Assembly (NCBI GenBank): GCA_964564845.1
Contig: CAZMCN010000057.1
Location: forward strand, 1-12,922
Length of the DNA stretch: 12,922 bases
From: CAYXPG01 sp964564845
GTDB taxonomy: Bacteria > Planctomycetota > Phycisphaerae > Sedimentisphaerales > Anaerobacaceae
Direction of reading: 5' to 3'
Position numbers and translations under genes: made by a program
The notes under the pieces: model-generated
The model's database searches: none
Told to the model about the DNA's origin: nothing
Seen by the model: only the letters and a program-made list of their open reading frames with translations
Shown here: positions 1 through 7,365 of the stretch, piece by piece
How positions within the stretch are numbered: the first letter of the stretch is position 1
How the letters are laid out: every line of letters starts with the position of its first letter

Positions 1-478
1 TCATGATAGAGAAATTATCGATACCCTGGGCTGCGGCTTCTTTGACCACGACGGCGGTGGCCGGTGCCGTGGTTTCAAAACCGACTGCAATGAAAACAAC
101 ATTTTTTTGTGGATTGTCTTTGGCCAACTGCAGGGCATCTTCGCTGCTTAGAACAATCCTGACATTGTCATTCGGTTGTTTTGTTTCAAGAGAGCCGTTT
201 TTGCCCGGCACGCGCATCATATCGCCGTAAGTAGCAATTAAACAATCGCTGCGCCGGGCCAATTTCAAAACGACATCGATATATCCCTGGTCGGTAACAC
301 AGACGGGGCAGCCCGGGCCGGATAAAAGTTTTATCCCTTCGGGTAAAATCGACCTTATACCGCTGCGAAAAATTGCAACGGTATGGGTTCCGCAAACCTC
401 CATTATATTTATTTGCCGGCCCAGCGTTTGGCAGGCCTGAGCCATAAGAGTTTTCTTTTTGTCAATTCTATCGAGCAT
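1..478 (-). CDS. hypD: HypD, [NiFe] hydrogenase maturation protein (partial, C-terminus beyond the left edge)
   Basis: HypD is the Fe-S scaffold on which, together with HypC, the Fe(CN)2CO unit of the [NiFe] site is assembled. About 159 N-terminal codons are visible, while the family is usually about 360-375 residues, so the rest lies past the window edge and the gene is cut rather than broken. The translation begins MLDRIDKKKTLMAQACQTLG and contains the family hallmarks in order: MEVCGTHT (about residues 29-36), GPGCPVCVTD (about 53-62), TYGDMMRVPG, and GFETTAPATA near the edge. The cysteines in CGTH and GPGCPVC are those known to be essential in the family. The ATG at 478 is the first possible start, because the hypC stop codon lies in the same frame 12 bases upstream. 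The only nearby ribosome-site candidate is AGGA inside the end of hypC, so translation is probably coupled to hypC. Confidence 0.97.
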   Translation of the reverse strand, partial: MLDRIDKKKTLMAQACQTLGRQINIMEVCGTHTVAIFRSGIRSILPEGIKLLSGPGCPVCVTDQGYIDVVLKLARRSDCLIATYGDMMRVPGKNGSLETKQPNDNVRIVLSSEDALQLAKDNPQKNVVFIAVGFETTAPATAVVVKEAAAQGIDNFSIM

Positions 479-490
479 AAAGATTCGAAT

Positions 491-733
491 TTATCCTGAA
501 ATCCTGTTTTGTGTCTGGCTAAATTCGTTGATTTCTTCGATAAGCTTCCAGGTCTTTTTAGCTTCCTCTTCATCAACGAGGGAGATGGCAAAGCCGGCGT
601 GTATGAGTACGAGGTTACCCAATTTTGCTTCGGCCAATAATGTAGTTTTTGCCCTGAAGCGGTTGCCCATTGCATCAACAACTGCATTGTCGCCCTGGAT
701 TTCTACTATTCTTGCCGGTATTGCCAAACACAT
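491..733 (-). CDS. hypC: HypC, hydrogenase maturation chaperone
   Basis: This is an 80-residue HypC/HypG/HupF-family protein. It binds HypD during Fe(CN)2CO assembly, then carries the iron unit to the hydrogenase large-subunit precursor and holds it open until nickel goes in. It begins MCLAIPARIVEIQ. After removal of Met1, Cys2 becomes the N-terminal ligand or thiol that is strictly conserved in the family. The middle (about residues 40-52, GNLVLIHAGFAIS) matches the family's VGDYVLVHxGFAI pattern, and the acidic DEEEA stretch follows. Length is normal for the family (70-100). A GGGAAA stretch 5-10 bases upstream of the ATG is a reasonable ribosome site. The gene lies 29 bases after hypF and 12 bases before hypD. 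It presumably serves the hydrogenase encoded upstream in the same transcript. Confidence 0.96.
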   Translation of the reverse strand: MCLAIPARIVEIQGDNAVVDAMGNRFRAKTTLLAEAKLGNLVLIHAGFAISLVDEEEAKKTWKLIEEINEFSQTQNRISG

Positions 734-762
734 AATTCGTTTCCCGTAGTTCGTATATTGCC

Positions 763-3108
763 TTATTTCTTCGACTTCATAAGAGCAGCGGCAACAGCCG
801 CCTGACCGAGGGATATTCCACCGTCGTTAGAAGGGACATCCCTGTGCGATAATACCTTAAAATCATTTTTCTTCAAGAGGTTAATTAAACGATTTGTCAG
901 GTATCGATTGCAAAATACGCCGCCGCTAAGTGCGACTGTATTTAATTTTTCTGTTTCTTTCGCTGCTTTTGCCATTTCCAGCAGGGCCTGAGCGAGGCAA
1001 TTATGAAACTTTGCCGATATAAGGCCGGCGGGTTTGTCTTTCCGAATATCGTCGATTATCTGTTTCAGCATTTTAGACAAATCAAGCTGTAACGGCTCAT
1101 CGGCGTTTCTGATAAGTTCAAAGTCATAATGCTGCTCGACGCCGTCGGCGATAATTGCCTCAAGAGCCATCGGCAGCTGTGCTTCGAAATGATTGTAGCA
1201 GCCAAGTGAAAGCATAGCGGCAACGGCATCAAAGACCCTGCCCAGACTCGATGTCTCAATAGTGTTGAGCTGTTTTTCGAGCTGTTCTAAAATAACATTT
1301 TGCTTATTTATGTCCGGCTCGACCGGCTGGAGGAGCCAATTGAAGTTTTTCAATTCAAAATTGTCTCCGTAGGTTTTCTTTAAGAGTCCCAGCAGCGGTC
1401 TTATGGCCTCTTTCGTCGCTATATCGGCGCCGGCAAGCAGGTAATAGGCCAAATGGCCGAAACGCTGGAAACCCTCCAGCGAGGCGAGCAAACACTCACA
1501 GCCCCAGATTTTTGCATCTGTACCGTAACCGGTGCCATCGGCAGCGAGGCTGATAACAGGGCCGGCAAGGCCGTGTTCAGCTAAAACAGAGGCAATGTGC
1601 GCCCAATGGTGCTGAACGCGAATGACCTTTAGGTTCTCGGCGTTAGATTTTGATATGGCAAACTGTGCCGACAGATAACCCGGGTGAAGGTCGCAGACAA
1701 CAACTTTGGGCTCAACTTCAAAGAGCTTACGTAAATGTTCGACCGAGTCGATGTAATGATGATAATTTCTCGCATCTTCAAGGTCGCCTATGTGTTCACT
1801 GCAGATAAGCTGATTCTGCTTTGTGAAACAAAAGGTATTTTTCAAATCGGCGCCTGCGGCAAATACGTTCTGTGGGCAATTTTGCTTGATAAAAATGGGA
1901 GTGGGGACATACCCCCGCCCCCGGCGCAGGAGAACCGGCTCATCGCCGATAAAATGAACGATTGAGTCATCAACGCTGCGGTAAATTTCTCTATCGTGCA
2001 TTAAGAAGGCATCGGCGACAGAGGCCAGCTGCTGAATCGCTTCATCGTTTTTGCAAATCAACGGCTCATCGCAGATGTTTCCGCTGGTCATTACAAGGAC
2101 GTCTATATTCTGTGCAAGGAGCAAATAATGCAGAGGAGCATAGCAGAGCATAAAGCCAAAAGTGTTGACGCCTCGGGCAACGGCAGGCGCAATTGATGAG
2201 CTTTGCTTTTTAGGCAATAGAACAATCGGGCTTTGGGGGCTTTTCAATACCTTCTCAGCAGTCTCACTTACAAGGGCATATTTTTTAATTTTTTCAATCG
2301 AATCGGCCATCATAGCAAAAGGTTTGGCGTCTCTTTTTTTTCGGCGGCGCAATCTTTCAACCGCCTGGTTATTAAGGGCATCAACGGCCAGGTGGAATCC
2401 GCCGATACCTTTTATGGCGACGATTTTTCCTTCCAAAAGCAAGTGTGCCGTTTGTGCAATAGTGCTGTCGGATTCTGCCTGTATTGTTTTTCCTTTGATG
2501 TTTGTGAGCCATATTTTTGGACCGCATACGGCGCAGGCAACTGGCTGGGCGTGGAAGCGTCTGTCATTTACATCGTTGTATTGAGCGGCACATTTGGCAC
2601 ACATTTTAAAGGCCGACATTGTGGTATTGGGCCTGTCGTACGGGATGCTTTTGATTAATGAATATCTTGGGCCGCAGTTGGTGCAGTTTATAAAGGGATA
2701 GCGGTATCGAAAGTCGTTTTTATCGTCCATTTCGGTGAGGCAATCGGGGCAGGCGGCCATATCAGCCGTTACCTGTGAGAGAGGCTGACCCCTGGCATCG
2801 CTTGCTTTAATGGTGAATTCGTTTTCAGCCTCGACGAGGGCTATATCAAGGGCTTTGCAGGATTTTATTTGCGCCAGTGGTGGTTTGTCTGCGTTCTGGA
2901 GGCGTGCCAAAAACTCAGTAATTTTTTTCTCTTTGCCCTGCAATTCAATCGTTACGCCTCTTGTTTCGTTAAAGACGAAGCCTGAAAGCCCCAATGCGCG
3001 AGCCAGACGGTATACGGCGGGACGAAACCCGACCCCCTGTACACGCCCTGTAATGAATATCCTTTGTCTTTTAATCAAAACACTTCTCATTTTTGCGCTA
3101 ATGAGCAT
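763..3108 (-). CDS. hypF: HypF, carbamoyltransferase for cyanide-ligand synthesis
   Basis: HypF takes the carbamoyl group of carbamoyl phosphate, activates it with ATP and passes it to the C-terminal cysteine of HypE, where it becomes the CN ligand of the [NiFe] site. The 781-residue protein shows the full domain series. The acylphosphatase domain is at about 15-105 (GRVQGVGFRPAVYRLA). Two zinc-finger motifs follow, with cysteines at 120/123/142/145 and 170/173/192/195. The YrdC-like adenylylation domain is at about 210-400 (AIKGIGGFHLAVDA, KRDAKPFAMM). The Kae1-like carbamoyltransferase domain is at about 412-781 (VQHHWAHIASVLAEHGL, DGTGYGTD, ALSGGVFCN, NDGGISLGQA). Length is typical. The start is uncertain: ATG at 3108 or ATG at 3090 (six codons later), both without a clear ribosome site and both ahead of the first conserved residues. 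It follows the endopeptidase gene after a 70-base gap, the longest gap in the maturation part. Confidence 0.97.
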   Translation of the reverse strand: MLISAKMRSVLIKRQRIFITGRVQGVGFRPAVYRLARALGLSGFVFNETRGVTIELQGKEKKITEFLARLQNADKPPLAQIKSCKALDIALVEAENEFTIKASDARGQPLSQVTADMAACPDCLTEMDDKNDFRYRYPFINCTNCGPRYSLIKSIPYDRPNTTMSAFKMCAKCAAQYNDVNDRRFHAQPVACAVCGPKIWLTNIKGKTIQAESDSTIAQTAHLLLEGKIVAIKGIGGFHLAVDALNNQAVERLRRRKKRDAKPFAMMADSIEKIKKYALVSETAEKVLKSPQSPIVLLPKKQSSSIAPAVARGVNTFGFMLCYAPLHYLLLAQNIDVLVMTSGNICDEPLICKNDEAIQQLASVADAFLMHDREIYRSVDDSIVHFIGDEPVLLRRGRGYVPTPIFIKQNCPQNVFAAGADLKNTFCFTKQNQLICSEHIGDLEDARNYHHYIDSVEHLRKLFEVEPKVVVCDLHPGYLSAQFAISKSNAENLKVIRVQHHWAHIASVLAEHGLAGPVISLAADGTGYGTDAKIWGCECLLASLEGFQRFGHLAYYLLAGADIATKEAIRPLLGLLKKTYGDNFELKNFNWLLQPVEPDINKQNVILEQLEKQLNTIETSSLGRVFDAVAAMLSLGCYNHFEAQLPMALEAIIADGVEQHYDFELIRNADEPLQLDLSKMLKQIIDDIRKDKPAGLISAKFHNCLAQALLEMAKAAKETEKLNTVALSGGVFCNRYLTNRLINLLKKNDFKVLSHRDVPSNDGGISLGQAAVAAALMKSKK

Positions 3109-3162
3109 ATTAGTGAAATCTGAATAAACGTCCAGGCACTATATATTCCCTTCGGATAAGCG

Positions 3163-3176
3163 AATGTTCAAACATT
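3163..3176. repeat. Small palindrome between the endopeptidase gene and hypF
   Basis: AATGTTCAAACATT is a 6+6 base inverted repeat with a 2-base centre, placed just beyond the stop codon of the endopeptidase gene and within the 70-base gap before hypF. A weak promoter-like pair can be read on the minus strand, TTGAAC within the palindrome and AATATA 18 bases on, but neither box is a good match to consensus. The short loop and the T-run on the wrong side argue against a terminator for this operon. It could be an operator-like site or chance; no regulator is identifiable. Confidence 0.3.
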
Positions 3177-3178
3177 TT

Positions 3179-3679
3179 TTAGCTTTGAACGCTTTTTGAA
3201 GGTGGGGGGAAAATGCCGGCAAGTGTATCCACAAGCCATTGAACCGCCTTTGTTACCTTTGGAGACAGGGGCTGTCCGAGGCTGATTTGTGCAGGCTGAA
3301 TTCCAATAAAACAGACATCAACCTCTATCTGCTTTTTAATCATATCAACAAAAAGATGGGGCGAAAGCGCGTGTGTAGAGAAGGCAAGTGAGTTTAACTG
3401 CTGCGGCTTGAAAATCTTTATCGTTCCAGCCGGCGCTGCAAAATCAATGGCGTCAATAATAACGAGATTTTTTGGGTTTTTTTTTATGATGGTCTGAATA
3501 TAATTTTCCGGTACAGTTGCAGCATCTATTACTTCGGTGCAAATTTTGCTTTGAAGCTGCCGGCAAATCAAGGGGCCTGCCCCATCGTCACCTTTTAAGA
3601 TTTGCCCCACCCCAACAATAACCGTCTTGGAGCCTCGCAGCTTATCTAACTGCTCAAAAATCTGGTGATTAACAGCCAT
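3179..3679 (-). CDS. hycI: HycI-type hydrogenase maturation endopeptidase
   Basis: Proteases of this family (HycI/HybD/HyaD) cut the C-terminal tail off the [NiFe] large subunit once nickel is in place, letting the active site close. With the ATG at 3679 the protein has 166 residues, normal for the family. Visible motifs: GVGQILKGDDGAGP near the N-terminus, whose GDD supplies the first nickel-sensing acidic residue; DAATVPENY; IDAID, holding the second acidic ligand; and STHALSPH, holding the histidine ligand; then FIGIQP. The frame is open further to a GTG at 3712 that would overlap the ferredoxin gene by 25 bases. I prefer the ATG, which starts 8 bases after that gene's stop, though neither start has a strong ribosome site. 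The catalytic subunit upstream keeps a 45-residue tail after its DPCYSCTER motif, so this protease has an evident substrate in the same operon. Confidence 0.93.
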   Translation of the reverse strand: MAVNHQIFEQLDKLRGSKTVIVGVGQILKGDDGAGPLICRQLQSKICTEVIDAATVPENYIQTIIKKNPKNLVIIDAIDFAAPAGTIKIFKPQQLNSLAFSTHALSPHLFVDMIKKQIEVDVCFIGIQPAQISLGQPLSPKVTKAVQWLVDTLAGIFPPPSKSVQS

Positions 3680-3687
3680 TACGTTTT

Positions 3688-4314
3688 TTACAGCCGTATA
3701 TTCAGCTCGCACTTACACTTCGGACAGAGGATTCGCATAAAATCACTCGGCTGGGCGTCTCTGTCAGGCTGTTTCGGCTGCGGCTCTGACGGCTTTACAG
3801 CCAGTTCGCCACTTTTGGCAATCAGCAGCGAAGGATTGGCGTAGGCCAATGGGCCGAGTTTTTCGTAAAGCCAGATTAGATGCTTTTTAGTTCCAATATT
3901 AGCGCCGCATTTTTCACACATTTGAAGTTCAAAGTCGTGGGTTTCAACTGTATCTTCCCTGTTGAGGGTAGCTAAATCCCATTCGTTTGATAGTCTTATT
4001 CCGGTATCAGTGGTGCAGTTGTCCCGGCAGTTAGCGCAAAAGACGCAGGCATCATAACGGCATGTTATTCTTCTAATTGGTATATCGGCCTCGGTATCTT
4101 CCATTTGGGTCAGCGCATCAGTCGGACAGACGTTGACACAGGCACCACAGCCGATACAGGTATCAAGGTCAAATTCTGGTTTGCCTCTGTATTTTTCCGG
4201 TACGACGCAGGGCTTAGCGGGGAAGCGGGTAGTGAATCGACGCCCGAACAGCGTCGAAGAGACAGCAATAACGGCTTCTTTCAATTCTCTTAACTTCGGT
4301 TTTGGTATGCGCAA
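3688..4314 (-). CDS. Two-[4Fe-4S] ferredoxin-type hydrogenase subunit (NuoI/MbhN/EchF role)
   Basis: This subunit probably carries electrons from a soluble donor, likely reduced ferredoxin, into the hydrogenase. About 208 residues. Cluster 1 is canonical, CIGCGACVNVCP (residues about 53-64). Cluster 2, CVFCANCRDNC (about 90-100), has the right Cx2Cx2Cx3C spacing but Thr instead of Pro after the last Cys. Beyond it are a CEKC pair (about 133-136) and a CPKCKC at the very C-terminus (about 197-202), which together look like a split zinc ribbon. A Pro/Gln/Asp-rich linker precedes the last motif. No ATG lies before cluster 1. The best start is TTG at 4314, with GGGAG 8 bases upstream, giving MRIPKPKLREL. 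The frame is also open to a TTG at 4335, just after a stop codon. It follows mnhG by 41 bases, so the last hydrogenase-module subunit sits downstream of the whole Mrp module. Confidence 0.9.
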   Translation of the reverse strand: MRIPKPKLRELKEAVIAVSSTLFGRRFTTRFPAKPCVVPEKYRGKPEFDLDTCIGCGACVNVCPTDALTQMEDTEADIPIRRITCRYDACVFCANCRDNCTTDTGIRLSNEWDLATLNREDTVETHDFELQMCEKCGANIGTKKHLIWLYEKLGPLAYANPSLLIAKSGELAVKPSEPQPKQPDRDAQPSDFMRILCPKCKCELNIRL

Positions 4315-4322
4315 TTTCAAAA

Positions 4323-4327
4323 CTCCC
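4323..4327 (-). promoter_or_regulatory. Ribosome binding site supporting the TTG start of the ferredoxin subunit
   Basis: On the minus strand GGGAG stands 8 bases before TTG at 4314 (GGGAGTTTTGAAATTG). The alternatives, TTG at 4335 and TTG at 4320, have respectively no purine-rich site and a spacing of only two bases. Confidence 0.6.
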
Positions 4328-4355
4328 GTAATCAACTAATTTTTGATTATGTCAT

Positions 4356-4691
4356 TTAAGCTTTTTTATCGACCTGTTCTGCGTATTTGTCAACGACGCT
4401 GCCTTCCCACAATTTCACTCCGGAGGCATAAGAGCCCTTTGCGATTGCGTGTGCGGCTGTAGGTGAAGTTATCAGTATAAAGACAGCACAGATAATCGCT
4501 TTTGCGCCTATGGGCCCCGAAGCACTGACAAGGGCCACACCAACCAGCAGCAGGATAGTGCCGAGAGTTACGCACTTGGTCGAGGCCTGCAGACGGTTGT
4601 ACACATCGGGGAAGCGAACCAGCCCTATACAACCAAATATATCAAACAGGATTCCTACGATTATTAATATGTATCCAATAATATCACTCAT
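4356..4691 (-). CDS. mnhG: MnhG/MrpG/MbhC-like antiporter subunit
   Basis: This is a small membrane subunit of the Mrp-type Na+/H+ antiporter module, PhaG_MnhG_YufB family. The 111-residue protein has three hydrophobic segments (about 4-24, 42-62 and 66-88). The loop after the first carries the family signature, RFPDVYNRLQASTK (26-39), followed by TLGTILLLVG and later ITSPTAAHAIAKGSY, also typical. The chosen ATG at 4691 overlaps the end of mnhF by 8 bases (ATGAGTGA). The frame is open 15 codons further upstream, but that part is hydrophilic, overlaps mnhF and does not resemble the family. The C-terminal tail (about 92-111) is charged and variable. In P. furiosus Mbh the equivalent subunit is MbhC. 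Confidence 0.94.
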   Translation of the reverse strand: MSDIIGYILIIVGILFDIFGCIGLVRFPDVYNRLQASTKCVTLGTILLLVGVALVSASGPIGAKAIICAVFILITSPTAAHAIAKGSYASGVKLWEGSVVDKYAEQVDKKA

Positions 4692-4953
4692 CGAAACTTC
4701 TGCCCTCCAGAAATTTTGCCAATGCGATAGTTCCAATAAAGCTCAAAAGCGCCCAGGCGAGAGCGACATTGAGATAAAAATCCTTTCCGGTCGCCAGCCC
4801 AAGGATGGCACAGAATCCCACTGTGACGATACCCAAAATATCAATAGCCACGGTTCTGTCGGGGGCGCTGGGGCCGCGACCTATTCGGTACAGGCACAAA
4901 AAACAGCACACAAATAAGCCAATAAAAAATGACATTTCCAATGGTGTTACCAT
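4684..4953 (-). CDS. mnhF: MnhF/MrpF/MbhB-like antiporter subunit
   Basis: An 89-residue membrane subunit of the Mrp module, MnhF/PhaF family. Three transmembrane segments are visible (about 5-23, 36-54 and 60-80). The loop after the first holds the signature RIGRGPSAPDRTVAID (23-38), which matches the family's GPxxPDRVVALD pattern. The start is decided by the ribosome site: AGAGGT stands 4 bases before the ATG at 4953, and translation from there begins MVTPLEMSFFIG. The frame is open 28 codons further up, to 5037, but that stretch overlaps the end of mnhE and is hydrophilic, so it is rejected. The stop codon lies inside the start of mnhG, which suggests translational coupling. Confidence 0.94.
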   Translation of the reverse strand: MVTPLEMSFFIGLFVCCFLCLYRIGRGPSAPDRTVAIDILGIVTVGFCAILGLATGKDFYLNVALAWALLSFIGTIALAKFLEGRSFDE

Positions 4954-4957
4954 AACT

Positions 4958-4963
4958 ACCTCT
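4958..4963 (-). promoter_or_regulatory. Ribosome binding site fixing the mnhF start
   Basis: AGAGGT on the minus strand, 4 bases before ATG 4953. It lies in the 16-base gap after mnhE and rules out the longer upstream reading of mnhF. Confidence 0.75.
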
Positions 4964-4969
4964 TTCCAT

Positions 4970-5458
4970 TTATTCGAAAATTCTCTCCAAAAACCACTCA
5001 AACCTTTTGGCGATAAATTTAGTTGCCTGCTCGACATCGTCAGACTTTACGTTAATCCAGTGAATATACAAAAAACCATCGTCGGTCAAATCCACGGTCA
5101 AAGTGCCGGGTGTCAGTGTAATGGAATTCGCCAGAGCGGTGATACCGGAATCTGTTTTGAGTTTTGTTTTTATTTTTACTATGCCGGGCTTAATCGGCAT
5201 TTTTGGGTGCAGGGCGCGATAAACAACGTCAAAATTAGCTTTTACCATATAATAGAAAAATACCGGCACATAAAGCAAAAGCCAGAACATACGAATCGGC
5301 GAAATAAAAACTTTATGCTCCTTAGGCATTATTTCGTGAAACAGTACCGCAACGATGATAGCAGCTATTACCCCTGCAATCAGTATCTGGGTATCAACAG
5401 ACCAGGTCAGTAACAGCCAAACAACCAATGCCACAACAAAATAAATCAGTCGTCTCAT
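4970..5458 (-). CDS. mnhE: MnhE/MrpE/MbhA-like antiporter subunit
   Basis: A 162-residue member of the MNHE family, a membrane subunit of the Mrp antiporter module and of Mbh hydrogenases (MbhA). The N-terminal half has two closely spaced hydrophobic segments (about 4-20 and 26-42) and a third at about 56-72, followed by a cytoplasmic alpha/beta domain. Features expected of the family are present: the YYMVKANFDVVYRALHP stretch (about 69-85), KTDSGITALANSITLTPGTL (about 107-126), which matches the TPGTLTVDL core, and a C-terminal region rich in acidic and basic residues (VEQATKFIAKRFEWFLERIFE). The ATG at 5458 follows TAAGGAT and GGGTGG on the coding strand. It starts 21 bases after mnhD and ends 16 bases before mnhF. 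Confidence 0.95.
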   Translation of the reverse strand: MRRLIYFVVALVVWLLLTWSVDTQILIAGVIAAIIVAVLFHEIMPKEHKVFISPIRMFWLLLYVPVFFYYMVKANFDVVYRALHPKMPIKPGIVKIKTKLKTDSGITALANSITLTPGTLTVDLTDDGFLYIHWINVKSDDVEQATKFIAKRFEWFLERIFE

Positions 5459-5479
5459 ATCCTTACCACCCTATGTTTA

Positions 5480-6994
5480 TCACATATTGATTATCTTAGC
5501 AGAGTATTCAACTCCGTCAGTTAACACTTTTACAGCAGGGTCAAGAATACTCTGCTTTAAGCTCGGCACTATCACCAGCAGTCCCATAAGCACACATAAG
5601 CAAGCCAGGAATATCATAGCAACGAGCATAGAGTTTTTGTTTTCTTTGACATACCGAAGATTCTCAGGTAATTCGCCCAAGAAGACATATCGTTGAACTT
5701 TAAGGAACGAAATTAAGGTAACCAAGCTTACCAGGACAGTAACAGCGGCTATCCCCCAAAAACCTGCCTGAACTGCTGCTACCACAAGGATTAGCTTACT
5801 CCAAAATCCATTGAAAGGCGGGACACCGGCAATAGAGGCTGATGCAACGGTACAAGTTGCGCGTGTTATGGGCATCCTGTCGGCAAGGCCTCCCAATTCT
5901 TTTAAATATCTCGTCCCTGTTGCCATTTGGACGGAACCGCTTGTCAAAAAAAGCAAAGATTTAAACACGGCGTGATTAACAAGGTGAAACAAGCCACCGA
6001 GAATTGCCAGCGAAGCCCAGGTAGTATTTCCACCTCTGGCTAAAATAAGAGCTCCTAAGCCGATTCCAAGCACGACGTAGCCCATTTGCGAAATGCTGTG
6101 ATATGCCAGAAGACGTTTAAAATCCCATTGACCAACAGCTAAAAACACTCCGACTATCATACTCAGAATGCCGAGAACGATTAAAACCCAGCTTATCGGA
6201 ACGGAAATGCCAAACACATTGAAAACCACACGAGCAAGGGCATAGACACCAAGGGCTTTTATTAGTACGCCGGACAGCATTGCGGAAATCGGAGCAGGAG
6301 CCGATGGATGGGCGTCCGGCAGCCAGGCGTGGAACGGCACTAAAGCAGCTTTCAGGCCAAAGCCGACAATAAACAAACACAGAGCAAAGCCAAGGCCGGC
6401 ATTTAGGCCCGAACCTTGAATGGCTTTTGAGATGTAGGCCATATTGAGCGAACCGGTGTTACCATAAACAAGAGCAATCCCAAAAAGAATGAACATAGAA
6501 GCCACACTGCCAAGGACCATATATTTGAAAGAAGCCTCAAGCTCCTCGTGCTCACAGCCAAAGCCCACCAGCGCATAAGATGCGATTGAGGCAATTTCCA
6601 AAAATACAAATAGATTAAAGATATCTCCCGACAGCACCACGCCGTTCATACCGGCGACCATAAGCAAAAATAAACACAGGTACTTTGACTTGGCAGTGTA
6701 CTGTTCCATATATCTGGTGCTAAACAGCATCGCAGCGGTGCTGACGGTACTGACAGCCAAAAGCAAAAGACAGCTCAAACCATCAAGGACAAGATTAATT
6801 CCCAGAGGGATGGACCACTTGCCTATTTCATAGACTCTGGATTGGCCGATGGAAACAACTGCCAACACCAGCAGCGAAATAGTTGCCAGGTTAGCCAGAA
6901 GTGTTGCAACAGATTTGCCTTTTTTACCGAAAATCGGCAGCAGAAAAGCAGTTACCAGAGGGATAGCGACAAAAACAGGGAGCGGGACACTCAT
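5480..6994 (-). CDS. mnhD: MnhD/MrpD/MbhH-like ion-translocating antiporter subunit
   Basis: A 504-residue polytopic protein of the NuoN/NuoM/MrpD family (about 14 transmembrane segments), one of two antiporter-like subunits here. The residues thought to form the ion path are all present: Glu133 in transmembrane segment 5 (FVFLEIASIASYALVGF), Lys215 in segment 7 (GFGLKAALVPFHAWLPDAHP), Lys246 in segment 8 (SGVLIKALGVYALAR), and Lys345 in segment 12 (HLVNHAVFKSLLFL). His222 and the AYHSISQMGYVVLGIG stretch (about 297-312) are also typical. Length is normal for MrpD. The start codon overlaps the mnhC stop (ATGA) and is preceded by a perfect AAGGAGGT, so strong translation is expected. In Mbh structures the equivalent subunit, MbhH, is next to the Mrp small subunits and is the proposed proton channel. 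Confidence 0.97.
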   Translation of the reverse strand: MSVPLPVFVAIPLVTAFLLPIFGKKGKSVATLLANLATISLLVLAVVSIGQSRVYEIGKWSIPLGINLVLDGLSCLLLLAVSTVSTAAMLFSTRYMEQYTAKSKYLCLFLLMVAGMNGVVLSGDIFNLFVFLEIASIASYALVGFGCEHEELEASFKYMVLGSVASMFILFGIALVYGNTGSLNMAYISKAIQGSGLNAGLGFALCLFIVGFGLKAALVPFHAWLPDAHPSAPAPISAMLSGVLIKALGVYALARVVFNVFGISVPISWVLIVLGILSMIVGVFLAVGQWDFKRLLAYHSISQMGYVVLGIGLGALILARGGNTTWASLAILGGLFHLVNHAVFKSLLFLTSGSVQMATGTRYLKELGGLADRMPITRATCTVASASIAGVPPFNGFWSKLILVVAAVQAGFWGIAAVTVLVSLVTLISFLKVQRYVFLGELPENLRYVKENKNSMLVAMIFLACLCVLMGLLVIVPSLKQSILDPAVKVLTDGVEYSAKIINM

Positions 6995-7359
6995 CCTTTT
7001 AACCTCCTTATCTTGGTGATGTCGAAGGTGCCGTATTTTTCATAAGTTCTGACACAAATTGAAATAATAAGCGCCAACGACCCCAAACTAATAACGATTG
7101 CAGTAAGTACAAGGGCCTGAGGCAGCGGGTCAACAGAGGTACTGATGAAGCTGGCAGTAATCTGCCCTGTTCCCGGTTCGAGGCAGGTTTTGTCAATGAT
7201 TGGTGCTGCGCCGCCTGTCCGGTAGCCAAGCATAATCAGGAAGAGATTGACGGCATATTCCATCACAAGGATGCCGATAACAATCTTAACCATATTCTTT
7301 TTGACAAGAACACAGTAAAGACCGATTACGAACAATAAAAAGCATAACGCATACGGCAT
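6991..7359 (-). CDS. mnhC: MnhC/MrpC/MbhG-like antiporter subunit (NuoK family)
   Basis: A 122-residue NuoK-like protein with three transmembrane segments (about 3-19, 24-46 and 80-102). Hallmarks are a glutamate in the second segment (Glu34, VMEYAVNLFLIMLGY) and DPLPQALVLTAIVISLG (77-93), the most recognisable MrpC signature. The 50-75 loop is typical of the MrpC branch and longer than in NuoK. ATG 7359 has AAGGAG nine bases upstream, embedded in the last codons of mnhB, with only 6 bases between the two genes. The stop codon overlaps the mnhD start. Confidence 0.95.
   Translation of the reverse strand: MPYALCFLLFVIGLYCVLVKKNMVKIVIGILVMEYAVNLFLIMLGYRTGGAAPIIDKTCLEPGTGQITASFISTSVDPLPQALVLTAIVISLGSLALIISICVRTYEKYGTFDITKIRRLKG
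7002..7009 (-). promoter_or_regulatory. Perfect ribosome binding site for mnhD
   Basis: AAGGAGGT on the minus strand, 7 bases before the mnhD ATG (6994) and inside the last codons of mnhC. It is the best match to the anti-Shine-Dalgarno sequence in the window and shows that the host uses the standard CCUCC 16S tail. Confidence 0.8.
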
Positions 7360-7365
7360 AGGTTC

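Noticed and set aside
1..478. Truncated hypD pseudogene
   Set aside because: The frame is open to the window edge with all N-terminal motifs intact; the missing part is simply outside the window.
2162..2658. Two overlapping plus-strand open frames of about 140 codons
   Set aside because: They lie entirely opposite hypF, which is continuous with all expected motifs; the translations resemble nothing.
3163..3180. Rho-independent terminator
   Set aside because: The palindrome has a two-base centre and is A/T-rich, and the T-run lies on the plus strand, where no gene ends; on the coding strand it would be an A-run before the stem.
4954..5037. 28-codon N-terminal extension of MnhF
   Set aside because: It overlaps the end of mnhE, is hydrophilic, and the strong AGAGGT site sits directly before the internal ATG that matches the family start.
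4805..5413. Long open frame on the plus strand (202 codons)
   Set aside because: It is antisense to mnhE and mnhF, whose protein signatures are clear; the translation has no recognisable domain and no ribosome site.
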